Source: Symbiodinium natans
Taxonomy: Eukaryota; Sar; Dinophyceae; Suessiales; Symbiodiniaceae
Assembly (NCBI GenBank): GCA_905221605.1
Contig: CAJNDS010002178.1
Span: forward strand, 141,283 to 205,282
Direction of reading: 5' to 3'
Length of the DNA stretch: 64,000 nt
Shown here: one piece after another, positions 24,801-32,135 of the stretch
How the letters are laid out: each line of letters opens with the position of its first letter
Numbering within the stretch: position 1 is the stretch's first letter
The notes under the pieces: generated by a model
Told to the model about the DNA's origin: nothing
What the model saw: the letters and a program-made list of their open reading frames with translations, nothing else
Database searches by the model: none
Program-made: the position numbers and the translations under genes

Positions 24801-25524
24801 CATCATGAACCCTAAGCCCTAAACCCACCACACTAAAGCCCCTAGCCCGAAGCCCTAAACCCTAAACCCTAAACCCTAAACCCTAAACCCTAAACCCTAA
24901 AGAACTAAGCCATGAGGTGCCGGCTGGTCGTTGCGCTCCTCCTTCAAGCCCTGCAGTCAGCAAAGCATGGCGTGGGGTTTGTGATGTGCTTTCATTAGGG
25001 TTTAGGGTTTAGGGTTTAGGGTTTAGGGTTTAGGGTTTAGGGTTTAGGGTTTAGGGTTTAGGGTTTAGGGTTTAGGGTTTAGGGTTTAGGGTTTAGGGTT
25101 TAGGGTTTAGGGTTTAGGGTTTAGGGGCTTAAATGGGCACAGAGAAGACACTGAACCCTAAACCCTAAACCCCCTCAACCCCAAACCCTGAACCTCTACG
25201 ACCGCAACCCCCAAGCCTAAACCCCTCGACCCCTCCACCCCACGCGACCCTGCTTCAAAGCAACCGCTTGCGGGTGGTGCGGAAGGTTTTTTTATCGGGT
25301 CCTGGGGTTGAAAGGATGTTGCCAGTTTCTGCATGGCTTCAGCGTCAGCGCACGCGCCAGCGGCTTGCAGGAGAAAAAACAAGGGGGTTTCGGGTTTTGG
25401 CTTTGGGGTGTTTGGCTCAGGGCTTGGGCTCGAGGACGCAGCTTTGCTTACGAAGGAGCCGCTAGGAGAAAGACAGAGAGCGCGAGCGAGAGAGCGAGAG
25501 AGAGGGAGAGAGAGAGAGAGGGAG

Positions 25525-25559
<35 letters not shown>

Positions 25560-28500
25560 GAAAGACAGAGAATGAGGAGTGGTGCCCATGGGAGTTGAAG
25601 TGACCTTGATCCGGTGCAGTTTGCTCGCCGCCAGACCCTAAACCCTAAACCGCCCACGATTTTCTTCGTAGTCCATTCTCCAAGGAAGCCGCCCTAAACC
25701 CTAAATCCTACACCCTAAACCCTAAACCCTAAACCCTAATCCCTAATCCCTAAACCCTAAACCCTAAACCCTAAACCCCACCACCCGCCTTCTCACGCTC
25801 TTCACGCTCGATCTTGGCAAGGTAGCCTTCATACCTGGAAGTGAAACGAAGCTTCCAGACTCGGGTGGCAGGGGGGTCGCTAGAGTCAGGAGCTTCTTTT
25901 GCTCCCAATCCCCAGGCCCCAGACTCTCTCCCCCCAGCACCCTAGACCCTAAAAACCCTAAAAACCCTAAAACCCTAAAACCCTAAAACCCTAAAAACCC
26001 TGAAACCCTAAAAACCCTAAAAAACCCAAAAACCCTAAACCCTAAGCCCTAAACCCGAAAACCCTAAACCGTAAAACGCCCCAAAGCACTAGGATCCCGA
26101 AAGTTAAAGCCCTCAGGCCCTCCCCCCCCCCCCCCCCCCCCCCCCCCCCAGAAAAAGCCCAAAATCCGAAATCCCTGTCACCCCATGTTTAGATCAGCCC
26201 CAACCATGAAACCCCAAACCCTGAAAACCCTGAGCCCTAAAATCCCAACACCCACTCTTACGATGGCCCTAAACAGCCCTGGGCAAAGAAAGTGTCTATG
26301 CTGCGCACCAGAGCTTGGAGTAGAAGTCATCGATGCCCTTCTCCTTTTTTCCACGGGGGTGGCGGGGTTTAGGTTTCGGGTTTAGGGTTTAGGGGTTAGG
26401 GTTTAGGGTTTAGGGTTTAAGGGTTAGGGTTTAGGGGTTAGGATTTAGGGCTTAGGGTTTAGGGTTTAAGGGTCTAGGGATGTTGACTTGGAATGGAGGG
26501 GGTTTAGGGGCTTAGGGGCTCAGGGTCCAGGGCTTTCAGGGTCATCGGCTTGCAGGCCCTGGGATCCTTGTCACTGGCGTCCCTAAACAGACACTTCTTT
26601 TTTATAGGGTTTAGGGTTTAGGGTTTAGGGTTTAGGGCTTAGGGTTTAGGGCTGAGGGTCTAGGGTTTAAGGTTATATCACCTATTGCTTGCAACCCTTG
26701 AGATCCTAAAACTGAAGAAGAGAAAGCAGGAAGGTGGCCAAACATCAAACCTTATACGTCCTCTACCATATAGATCTCAACACTGTGAACCCTATACTTG
26801 GGACGTTCCCCCTTACATAAACAATCCTTAATAGGCATTGTCATAGGGGGTACTCGAATCCCTACTAGGGACTGTTCGTATAAGGCGGAACATCCCAACC
26901 TACTGCAACTGGAAGAACACTACCAAAGCCACAATAGAAGCACTCATCACCAACCCATCTGATCGTTAGACGACCTCTTTGGCTGGCTGCCCCCTAACCC
27001 TCAAAATGAGGAATTGACGGGCTTAGTGTAGGGGCCTAAAGGGATGACCAGTGACATGCATGATAATTAGAGGGTGCCATCCAGCCAGTCGGGGGGTCTT
27101 AGTGCTTGAGGGCTTTTCATCGTTTAGGGTTTAGGGGCTTAGGGCTTTAGGGGTCTCTGGAAGTATGGTTCCTTCGTCTCCCTGCATTTCTGACTTTCCT
27201 GTTTCTGCCAAACGAAATTATGGGGGTTTGGGCTTTAGGGGCTTAAGAGGTCGGGGGGTTGGACGGGTTCTGAACCCCAATTTCTTACAGCTCCGCACGG
27301 AACCTTCCAACTCTCAACGACCACTAAACCCTAAACCCTAAACCTTAAACCCAAAGCCCTCCTCTGACCCAAAAGTCCCCAAAAACTTCGACGAGCTCTT
27401 CACGCCTCCTAAAGCCCCAAGAGCCCCAAAAAATCCCTACAAACCATCCTTGACAGCAACGTAAGCCCCGAATGACCGGCCTCGGCCTTACGAAGGGCCT
27501 TGTCGTCCAGCTGGAAGTCCCTGCAAACCCAAACAGGAGTTGGGTTTAGGGTTTAGGGTTTAGGGTTTAGGGTTTAGGGTTTAGGGTTTAGGGTTTAGGG
27601 TTTAGGGTTTAGGGTTTAGGGCTTAGGGCTTAGGGTTCAGGGTTTAGGGTGGTGGGCTCAGGGTAAACCCCTAAACGCCTGCACCCCGAGAGCCTCAGGC
27701 CCGAAAAGTACCCACCCACCCGGGGAATCCCATACCATTAAGATATTAACACGCAACCCAAGCCCCTAAACCCTAAACCCTAAACCCTAAGCCCGAAGCC
27801 CTAAACCCCTCAGATTCCTGAGCCTTGGAACCCTTTCTGACCTTGCCCAATCTTTTATGACCTTGTCCAATCTCTTTTGATCTTGTCCAATCCTTGTATA
27901 ACCTTGCCCAGTCTGTTTCTGACCTTGCCCAATCTTTGTTATGAGCTTGCCCAATGATTTTTATGGCCTTGCTCAAATCTTTTTGTGGCTTTGCCCAATA
28001 CTTTTATGACCTTGTCCAATCTTTTTTGTGAACTTGGGCAGGTCATAAAAAGAGTGGGCAAGGTCATGAAAAGGTTGAGCAAGGTCATGGAAACTTTGGG
28101 CAGCGTCGTAGCAAGGTCATGGGTCAGCCGGCGGACCTTGCCCAGTGTTTTCATGGCGTTGCCCAATGTTGTTTTTTAATGACCTTGCTCAATCCTTTGT
28201 GATTGCCCAACGTTGTTATGACCTTGCCCAATGATTTTATGACCTTGCCCAATGGCTCATTAATTAACGTTTTTATGTGAAAATATGACATAGAGGTTTA
28301 GGGTTTAGGGTTTGGGTTTCAACTTTACCTACTTTAGTGTTTAGGGCTTAGGGATCCCAAGCCTCCCTCGGGTGTCCCTAAACCCTAGACCCTAAACCCT
28401 AAACCCTAAACCCTAAACCCTAAACCCTAAACCCTAAACCCTAAACCCTAAACCCTAAACCCCACCCTTGGGTTTCCGGGCCTGTCTGCAATGGTCTGCA

Positions 28501-29741
28501 GCTCCACGATCTTCGAGTCCATGGTGCGAAGGTCATCGAGGCCTCTTGGCAGCAACAGACTACCTGAACCTTTCGGATCTAGGGTTTAGGGTTTAGGGTT
28601 TAGGGTTTAGGGTTTAGGGTTTAGGGTTTAGGGTTTAGGGTTTAGGGTTTAGGGTTTAGGGTTTAGGGCTTGAAGCCTGACATGACAGAAGCCCAAGGGC
28701 CCCAAAGCATGGCGCCTGCTACCGGGGTCGGGCCGAAGGGATGAAGCCCCAAGACCCCTAAACCCTAAACCCTAAACCCTAAACCCTAAACCCCAAACCC
28801 GTAAAATCATAAACATCCATGCGACTTTAGAGAGCCGTAAACACTAAACCCTAAGCCCTAAACCCTAAACCTGAAACCCTAGACCCCTAAACCCCTACAC
28901 CCTAAACCCTGAACCTTAAACCCTTAAAAACTGGGATGTTCCCCCTGTATCATAACAGTCCTTAGGCAGGACAATAATACTATGTGTAATTAGGGGTACA
29001 ATAATGTTGGTATAAGGGGGCGCATCCTTAAACCCTGAAACCTGCGCTTAAACATCCTTAAACAGTGCCTGCGCGCCACTGCTGGTAGAGCTTCTCCTGA
29101 ACGACGGCCTTGCGCTCGTCCTGAGGCGGAGGAAAGCAACGGGCCTTGTCGCAAGGCCCAAACCCCGTTCAGGGTTTAAGGTTCAGGGTTTAGGTTTAGG
29201 GTTTAGGGGTTGAGGGTTTCAGACTTAAGATTCAAGGCTTCGGGTTTTGGGTTGGGGGCTATGAAACTTGCAGCTGTCCTATTCAAAAGTAAGTTGCGGG
29301 TTTAGGGTTAGGGTTTAGGGTTTAGGGTTTAGGGTTTGGGGTTTGGGGTTTAGGGTTTAGGGTTTAGGGTTTAGGGTTTAGGGTTTAGGGTTTAGGGTTT
29401 CGGGTTTCGGGTGTAGGGTTTAGGGTCCAAGAGGTGAAGGCTCAGTTGCTGATTGGCTCGCCCGCCTTGAAGCCAGAGCCCTAGACCCCAGGCCCCAAAG
29501 CCCTTAACTCTGAGATCTAAACCCTAAATGCCAAGTCCTAAACTTTATATATTAACTAACCCCTACAACACTAAACCCAAACCCTGAACCCTAAGTCCTA
29601 TACAAACCCTAAACTGAGAAAACCCCTAAACCCCAAGTCCTAAACCCCAGGTCCTAAAACCCAAGTCCTAAACCCTAAGCCCTCTTCACCCTAAGACGTA
29701 AGCCGCGCCTCTCGGCGCTTCTTCAGCTCGTAGGCCCGAGC
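4976..29741 (-). CDS. Multi-exon coiled-coil protein, CFAP53-like (TPH-domain) candidate
   Basis: I assembled this gene by hand from islands of coding sequence between telomere-like arrays. Proposed exons, 5' to 3' on the minus strand: 29709-29741, 29069-29120, 28482-28542, 27481-27520, 26309-26337, 25789-25834, 24925-24950, 24518-24587, 23319-23351, 20660-20701, 20135-20176, 19324-19362, 18846-18901, 17429-17475, 16962-16998, 15652-15692, 14060-14115, 12419-12462, 11403-11499, 11062-11127, 10520-10572, 9862-9932, 9198-9245, 8252-8287, 7206-7250, 4976-5038. Nearly all acceptors are AG|G and about three quarters of donors are GC. Reading phase carries over at most junctions; the 3' edge of 18846-18901 and the join 12419/11499 are uncertain. 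I chose boundaries partly to keep frame. The roughly 410-residue product is Lys/Glu/Arg/Gln-rich coiled coil, with blocks such as MDSKIVELQTIADR, ERRKADEYMAIQQ, RQWQKRYAQWEKEELA and MEEVYHDRAEQ. The pattern resembles CFAP53/TPH axonemal proteins, which stabilise ciliary doublets; this is recalled similarity, not a search. The first coding exon and the stop were not found. Confidence 0.72.
5200..5378 (+). repeat. G-rich (GGGGGGTTT)n array
   Basis: About 13 units of nine bases plus shorter variants. All three frames of the plus strand are open (Gly/Leu/Phe/Val/Trp), so ORFs called here are repeat translations. Runs of six G separated by TTT are classic G-quadruplex-forming sequence. Confidence 0.85.
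5530..5690. mobile_element. MITE-like element, family 3, interrupted by a telomere-repeat tract
   Basis: Left arm TTTCCCTGCTGCCCCCTCTA then TACTACCCCCTCTGGG; right arm CCCCGGGGTAGTAGGGGAAC. The interior TTAAATAACCTTAATTAGGC matches the copy at 24608. Four CCCTAAA units at about 5639-5668 sit between the interior and the right arm; the other copy has none there. Confidence 0.55.
5928..6000 (+). repeat. Dispersed repeat, family 6
   Basis: ACACAAGGGACTGAAGGAGG, GACCCTTACAAGGGACCTTA and GGGGTTATTTAGGGGC match, in reverse complement, the sequence at 24280-24385. A second related stretch with GGGACCCTTGATCTTATTCC and TATATACCTTCTG lies at about 6155-6240 and may be the other arm. Confidence 0.5.
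6351..6716 (-). CDS. Hypothetical ORF, 121 residues, in an intron of the coiled-coil gene
   Basis: Minus-strand ORF whose central 105 residues are non-repetitive (for example FWSLAIADVKWQLQWETVLN and then a charged helix-like stretch). The last residues and stop come from CCCTAAA repeat on the reverse strand. It lies between proposed exons 7206-7250 and 4976-5038. I do not recognise the protein. It may be a fragment of a mobile element or a second gene; a plus-strand frame over the same bases is also partly open, so coding strand is not certain. Confidence 0.35.
   Translation of the reverse strand: MGRLGHLFARRLPEASLRAVNAKEKFWSLAIADVKWQLQWETVLNVSDWQVVESQVVWPLHYHLETRRDHLGSADRKRLRLLEEASRCKKPYQHALAAVQEVEGGHGLLEHIAQRCRGLGV
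8585..8765 (+). repeat. Long TTTAGGG array
   Basis: About 25 heptamers, nearly perfect, with a few TTTGGGG and TTCAGGG variants at the edges. Lies in the intron between coiled-coil exons 9198-9245 and 8252-8287. Confidence 0.9.
8763..8862 (+). repeat. Dispersed repeat, family 5
   Basis: Contains GCTTAGGGAGTCTTACGGAG and GGAACCTTGGGTTACATGCT, then CCCCTGAACTCTCTAG. It is repeated in the opposite orientation at 2296-2395, and partly at 33303-33358 (GGGAACCTTAGGGAAGCTTA, AACCCTGGGTTACATACC). Confidence 0.6.
10600..10790 (+). repeat. Long TTTAGGG array
   Basis: About 26 heptamers with few variants. It occupies the low-coordinate arm of the intron between coiled-coil exons 11062-11127 and 10520-10572; the other arm, just below 11062, is CCCTAAA. 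Confidence 0.9.
12038..12112. mobile_element. MITE-like element, family 4, short copy
   Basis: Shares ACATGGTGCCTTACC and AAAGGGTTCTGAAGCATGGG with the element at 23693. Right end ACACAAGGGACC then CCCTAAA-like repeat. Confidence 0.4.
13425..13586 (-). other. Open intronic segment after an AG|G site, ambiguous frame
   Basis: Non-repetitive island of about 160 bp between telomere-like arrays. Several frames are open on both strands. The most protein-like minus frame reads WLRRRKRLLVGMEKMSLQGT and continues. It could be an exon of another gene, a mobile-element fragment or chance. No family is recognised. Confidence 0.2.
13739..13951 (-). other. Open intronic segment of unknown origin
   Basis: Minus-strand frame of about 65 codons that begins exactly after an AG|G acceptor next to a CTG microsatellite. 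It reads VTARQVSEAMQSHSQNAGFN and continues hydrophilic up to telomere repeats at about 13755. It lies between two in-phase coiled-coil exons that join without it. It is therefore either an alternative exon or part of the recombinase-bearing remnant next door. No domain is recognised. Confidence 0.25.
13963..14044 (+). repeat. CAG/CTG trinucleotide microsatellite in an intron
   Basis: About 27 CAG units. On the coding (minus) strand it is (CTG)n and starts about 15 bases after the proposed GC donor of exon 14060-14115. It is open in all frames, giving false poly-Leu and poly-Cys ORFs. Confidence 0.9.
14216..14437 (-). pseudogene. Tyrosine-recombinase C-terminal fragment (DIRS-like element remnant)
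   Basis: This open minus-strand segment contains DSFKTTPLTWTMKYGVPR, then LALGHH and YGRD. This recalls the C-terminal catalytic region of tyrosine recombinases from DIRS-like retroelements, where an HSxK...SW block, an LGxH box and a tyrosine in a YxRD context are typical. The first catalytic His appears replaced by Asp, and the rest of the enzyme is missing, so it would be inactive. It lies in an intron of the coiled-coil gene, between its exons at 15652-15692 and 14060-14115. Identification is by remembered motifs only. Confidence 0.35.
14657..14812. mobile_element. MITE-like inverted-repeat element, family 1
   Basis: Terminal inverted repeats of about 35 bp: ACTTGAAGGTTCATGGTACT then TACTAACCAATTATA on the left and the reverse complement on the right ending ACCATGAACCTTCAAGTAGG. 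The interior has CTTATAA/TTATAAG steps. No coding capacity. Confidence 0.75.
15967..16035. mobile_element. Short family-1-like fragment
   Basis: GTTACTTGGAGGATCAGGGC on the left and GAGGTTGCAAGTAA on the right, only about 70 bp. Probably an internally deleted relative. Confidence 0.35.
16602..16790 (+). CDS. Possible short plus-strand coding segment
   Basis: This plus-strand frame reads MDAEVESLRGTVASMSQAEL, then a glutamine/leucine-rich helix and a NFLSLLAQEAT end before entering telomere repeat. Composition is that of a coiled coil. It is the only protein-like plus-strand stretch in the left half and lies in an intron of the minus-strand coiled-coil gene. It may be a relic of another gene; the minus strand also has an open frame here, rich in His, Leu and Gln. 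Confidence 0.3.
17575..17673 (+). repeat. Homogeneous TTCAGGG variant array
   Basis: About 14 uninterrupted copies of the single-base variant GGGTTCA. The variant is pure across the array, which points to local expansion of one mutated unit rather than independent mutation. Confidence 0.85.
18395..18580 (+). repeat. Long TTTAGGG array
   Basis: About 26 heptamers with three octamer (TTTAGGGG/TTAGGGG) variants. Lies in the intron between coiled-coil exons 18846-18901 and 17429-17475. Confidence 0.9.
19483..19596. mobile_element. MITE-like element, family 1, diverged
   Basis: Ends TTACTTGGAAGCCCTTTTTG and AAAGAGCTTCCAAGTAA form terminal inverted repeats. Interior sequence is unlike other members apart from a TACTAAGTGGACTTACGAAG stretch. 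Confidence 0.5.
19930..20105 (+). repeat. AAACCCTGA-type variant array
   Basis: Octamers and nonamers of the form AAAACCCTG, about 18 units, next to coiled-coil exon 20135-20176. The Arg/Val/Phe ORF on the minus strand is a repeat translation. Confidence 0.8.
20765..21010 (+). repeat. G-rich (GGGGGTTT)n array
   Basis: Octamer array with heptamer GGGGTTT interruptions. The reading frames are open only because of the repeat. It lies in the intron between coiled-coil exons 23319-23351 and 20660-20701. Confidence 0.85.
21409..22720 (+). mobile_element. Foldback element, telomere-bounded family, copy 2 (longest)
   Basis: Same ends and orientation as the copy at 3557: CTCTTTCATATATAATATAA on the left and GAGATGCTGA on the right, each abutting CCCTAAA repeats. 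Internal order: inverted tandem arrays of GCGGGCAAGGTCATATATTTA (21445-21820), a poly-C tract with scattered A (21831-22072), 84-bp tandem units (from 22121, 22205 and 22289), 62-bp tandem units (TTGACCACGTTTGG at 22328, 22390, 22453 and 22515), then the conserved TTTCTTAATGTTATGGGATT block. No transposase or reverse transcriptase. Confidence 0.7.
21831..22072 (+). repeat. Poly-C tract with isolated A
   Basis: About 240 bases of C with single A roughly every 8-15 positions, within foldback copy 2. The ORFs on both strands (poly-Pro or poly-Gly) are artefacts. Confidence 0.9.
23073..23162 (+). repeat. Homogeneous CCCTAAG variant array
   Basis: About 12 copies of GCCCTAA in tandem, followed directly by perfect CCCTAAA units (23165-23262). 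Confidence 0.85.
23693..23823. mobile_element. MITE-like element, family 4 (ACATGGTCCCTT ends)
   Basis: Ends TTACATGGTCCCTTGACCAT and CATTAAGGGACCATG are imperfect inverted repeats. The interior includes AACAGGGTTCTGAAGAATGG. A relative is at 12038-12112 (ACATGGTGCCTTACC, AAAGGGTTCTGAAGCATGGG, TACACAAGGGACC). Confidence 0.5.
24205..24275. repeat. AT-rich microsatellite
   Basis: TATATATC and TATATATA repeats over about 70 bases, next to a family 6 repeat. Confidence 0.85.
24280..24385 (-). repeat. Dispersed repeat, family 6, inverted copy
   Basis: Contains ATGACCCCTAAGGTCCCTCT and GAAGGGTCCCTCCTGGAGTC, the reverse complement of the copy at 5928. An AT dinucleotide tract (24205-24275) lies immediately before it. 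Confidence 0.5.
24608..24768. mobile_element. MITE-like element, family 3
   Basis: Left arm GGTCTCCCCTGCTACCCCCC then TCTATGCTACCCC; right arm GGGGCAGGGTAGTGGAGAGG. The interior TACTTAAGGCTATTCAGGGA and ATTACGCCTGATTAGGGTTA aligns with the copy at 5530. No telomere tract inside. Confidence 0.55.
25000..25122 (+). repeat. Perfect TTTAGGG array
   Basis: About 17 uninterrupted heptamers directly adjoining unique sequence on both sides, in the intron after coiled-coil exon 25789-25834. Confidence 0.9.
26804..26900. mobile_element. MITE-like element, family 2
   Basis: Ends TTGGGACGTTCCCCCTTACA and GTATAAGGCGGAACATCCCA. The interior has CAATCCTTAATAGGCATTGT and ATCCCTACTAGGGACTGTT, the same order as at 58466. 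Confidence 0.7.
26955..27095. mobile_element. Short inverted-repeat element, single copy seen
   Basis: Left GGCTGGCTGCCCCCTAA and right TTAGAGGGTGCCATCCAGCC form imperfect terminal inverted repeats about 100 bp apart. The interior contains GATGACCAGTGACATGCATG. No second copy found in the window. Confidence 0.35.
27695..28295 (-). mobile_element. Foldback element, divergent copy 5
   Basis: Starts near a diverged conserved block (ACCCACCCACCC, then GAATCCCATACCATTAAG) and ends with ATATGACATAGAGG immediately before TTTAGGG repeats, like the other copies. The core is degenerate GACCTTGCCCAATCTTTT units on the left (27830-28030), the inverse units GGGCAAGGTCAT in the middle (28030-28120) and the forward units again (28130-28260). 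It lacks a clear TTCAGCATCTC end, so the left boundary is approximate. Confidence 0.5.
28930..29028. mobile_element. MITE-like element, family 2
   Basis: Ends CTGGGATGTTCCCCCTGTAT and GGTATAAGGGGGCGCATCC. The interior has AACAGTCCTTAGGCAGGACA. It sits in the intron between coiled-coil exons 29069-29120 and 28482-28542. Confidence 0.65.
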
Positions 29742-30370
29742 CTCAGCGCCGGTTCCGAAAGAAAGGCGGCTTCGGGGTTCGGTTTTTGGGTTCAGGGTTT
29801 AGGGTTTCGGGTCTAGGGTTTAGGGTTTAGGGTCTAGGGTTTAGGGTTTAGGGTTTAGGGTTTAGGTTCAGGGTTTAGGGAGTAGAGTTTAGGGTTCAGG
29901 GCTTAGGGTTTCGGGGGGGTTTTAGGGGTTTTGGGTTAGGCTTCCAGGGTCCCTGCCCTTAAGAGTACATGGCCCCCAAGGGTTAAAATCAACCTCCCAG
30001 TGAATAGAATGCCAAGGACAGGCGCTTGCTATCCCTAAACCCTAACCCCTAAACCCGACACCCTAAACCCTAAACCCTGTACAACCTGTGCTGAGGGCGC
30101 ACGCCGCATGGTGTCCCAAGGTGGGACGGATCACTTTTTGAGCTCAGCACTTCGAGCTTTGGGGAGGGGCTCGAGGCCTTTAGGGGTTTGGAGTTTAAGG
30201 CTTAGGGTCTAGGGTTTAGGGTTTAGCGTTTCGGGGTTTGGGTTTAGGATTCCCCCAACACACCCTCTAAACCCTAAACCCTAAACCCTAAACCTTAAAC
30301 CCACCCTAAACCCTACACCCTGCACCCGAAACCCTAAAAACCCTAAACCCGCAACCCTCAACGCTAAACC

Positions 30371-30776
30371 CTATACCCTAAGCCCGCCCCAGGGGGTCCG
30401 TATCTTGTCGCGGCACTTTATCTTGCGATTGACTCGGACCCCACGGCTAGCATCGTGGATTATCCTCTTCTTGGCTGTGGCTTCGTCCTCCACGACGGCG
30501 AGAGCAGCAATCGCGCGGTTCTCACCGTAGTGCTCCTTGAAGGTTCGCATGGTCATTTTTCCATTAGCCCTTCCGCTATGTCGAACTTCTCCTAGACGTA
30601 GCTCACACGGGCCTTCACCGAATGGTAGTTCGGTACCCATCCTAGCGCAGGTTCCCACGGGGCGTTCTCTAACGGCCACTTTGTCTCGTCGAAGACGTGG
30701 GTGGTAGCGGCTCCAGAATGCCCAGGAGGGATAGCACTTCCAACGGCCGCGTCTGCGGCCCTGCCGTAGCTGCCGG
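30371..30776 (-). pseudogene. Truncated start of a retroelement Pol/reverse transcriptase
   Basis: A reading frame offset from the Gag ORF and overlapping its 3' end continues to 30371. Its last 65 codons contain TFKEHYGENRAIAALAVVED and then KKRIIHDASRGVRVNRKI, the conserved block that precedes the reverse-transcriptase palm in a dinoflagellate retroelement family. The frame then runs straight into TTTAGGG-type repeat at about 30390 and stops at a TAG within it. The catalytic YxDD region, RNase H and any integrase or recombinase are absent, so this is a 3'-truncated fragment. The frame offset from Gag could be programmed frameshifting or a mutation. Confidence 0.55.
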
Positions 30777-32135
30777 TCAGCGTGTAGTTTCATCGCCAGT
30801 TGTGGCCTTGGCTGGCGCCGCGGTTGTACACTGTAGCGAGGAGTGCTTCCCAAAGCATAGCATGCACACATGTGCAAAGTGGCACTTGTCGTTCTTCTTG
30901 CAGCCCGCTTTGGAATTGTAGCGGAAGCAGATGGGCTTTCCGTCCGGCATGTTGCTAGCTCCTTTCTTCTTGGCCTTGCCGCCCTTGTCGCCTTTGCCCT
31001 CTCCCTTAGCCCGCTTCTCCGGCTTCCAGGGCTTGTTCGGGAGGGCCGGCCGCTTCGCATGTAGCGCCAGAGGTGTTGTGAAGTGTCGCTCTTTGACCAT
31101 GGTGTCCTTGTAGCTCTTCGCCAGCGCCTCTCCGAAGGAGTAGCCCAGTGTGGCCATGAGTTTGTAGGCGTTCTTGCGAACGGCGTGCTCGTAGCCCAGG
31201 ACCAAGGTCCACGGGGGAATCAGCCCCCCTGAGTCGTCACTCGAACGGAGGCCGTAGCAAGAGCCCCCTAAGAGGTAGTCCTTGTACTTCTCAAATGTAG
31301 CCATCGTGACATCTTGTAGCTCTGCTCTGCTGGGATGCTTGAGCTTGATCATGAGGAGGGCATTCTGTAGCACCGTCAAACGTAGCCTCAGCTGCTCAGG
31401 CCCAGAGGGCATGGCAGTCCTGGAGCGCCCCTTTTTGATAGAAAGCGTCCCTGCGGGCAGGAGCACCTCTGGATCAACTTCACGCAGCACTTCCGTCAGC
31501 GGTTCTGCCCGGAACTCCCCCGTCTCTAGCTCATGCAACTTCTTCTCTATGAGCTCTTTGGCCGGGACATGCTTCTCCTCTAGCTCCCCAAACTGCGCTG
31601 CCAACGCCGCCCTCATAGCAACGTAGTCAGCTTGTGGAATGGGTTTAGCCCACTCCCGGACCTCCCTCCTAGCTTCGGTCTTAGCCGCCTGCCAAGCCAC
31701 CACAAACGCGGCCGCCTGGGACCGGTCGAGTAGCGATCCCGTAGGGTCGATGCCGAAGCCGTCCTTCATGACGCTTCTTAGGTCATCTTCACTGCTAGCA
31801 AAACAGGCGAATTTCGCCACTGTGTCCACCCCATTCTGGAAGAGCTCACCCTGATGATCTTTGGCCAGCCCATGCTGCGTGAGCAAGTAGCGCAGGTCTG
31901 GAGATCCCTTCTCTAGCTTGTCTTCCAGCGTCGGGGGCGCCGGTGGCATGCTGCTAGCTTTCGGTTGGCTATTAGCTGAAAGAAAAGAAGAGAGAGCAAA
32001 AGAAGTTTGAGCACTAGCAATGACATCCCAGTCGCTTGGAGTAGCATCAGCAAATCACCAGATTTCAAGCTTTAGCTCAGTTTCCCTCCTAGCTCGCCCT
32101 CTCTCTCTCTCTCTCTCCCTCTCTCTCTCCCTTGT
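30385..32135 (-). mobile_element. 3'-truncated retroelement (Gag plus beginning of Pol)
   Basis: This block has ordinary complexity and no telomere heptamers between its edges. The left edge is a sharp switch to CCCTAAA-type repeats at about 30390. The right edge is a CT-rich microsatellite at 32098-32131 followed by TTTAGGG repeats. No long terminal repeat or target-site duplication is visible. Loss of the 3' rather than the 5' part is unlike ordinary LINE 5' truncation. The block sits between the methyltransferase gene and the coiled-coil gene, in the same orientation as both. Confidence 0.5.
30777..31949 (-). CDS. Gag-like protein of a retroelement with CCCH zinc finger
   Basis: Intact 390-residue ORF on the minus strand. 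The N-terminal two thirds is Ala/Leu/Glu-rich and largely helical, with no recognised enzyme motif. Residues about 310-335 are a Lys/Gly-rich linker. Residues 341-362 form a CCCH zinc finger with spacing C-x8-C-x5-C-x3-H (starting CFRYNSKAGC), followed by a second Cys cluster (C-x2-C-x4-H-x4-C). This arrangement suits a nucleic-acid-binding Gag or ORF1 protein. Downstream, in another frame, comes a Pol-type segment, which supports the retroelement reading. The flanks are telomere-like arrays. Upstream of the start codon is a purine-rich, then polypyrimidine (CT) leader at about 32098-32131. The ORF has no internal stops, so the insertion may be fairly young. A host CCCH protein is a less likely alternative. 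Confidence 0.65.
   Translation of the reverse strand: MPPAPPTLEDKLEKGSPDLRYLLTQHGLAKDHQGELFQNGVDTVAKFACFASSEDDLRSVMKDGFGIDPTGSLLDRSQAAAFVVAWQAAKTEARREVREWAKPIPQADYVAMRAALAAQFGELEEKHVPAKELIEKKLHELETGEFRAEPLTEVLREVDPEVLLPAGTLSIKKGRSRTAMPSGPEQLRLRLTVLQNALLMIKLKHPSRAELQDVTMATFEKYKDYLLGGSCYGLRSSDDSGGLIPPWTLVLGYEHAVRKNAYKLMATLGYSFGEALAKSYKDTMVKERHFTTPLALHAKRPALPNKPWKPEKRAKGEGKGDKGGKAKKKGASNMPDGKPICFRYNSKAGCKKNDKCHFAHVCMLCFGKHSSLQCTTAAPAKATTGDETTR

Noticed and set aside
30870-31854. Plus-strand ORFs opposite the Gag gene
   Set aside because: Shadows of the minus-strand 390-residue ORF, which has the zinc-finger motif and better composition.
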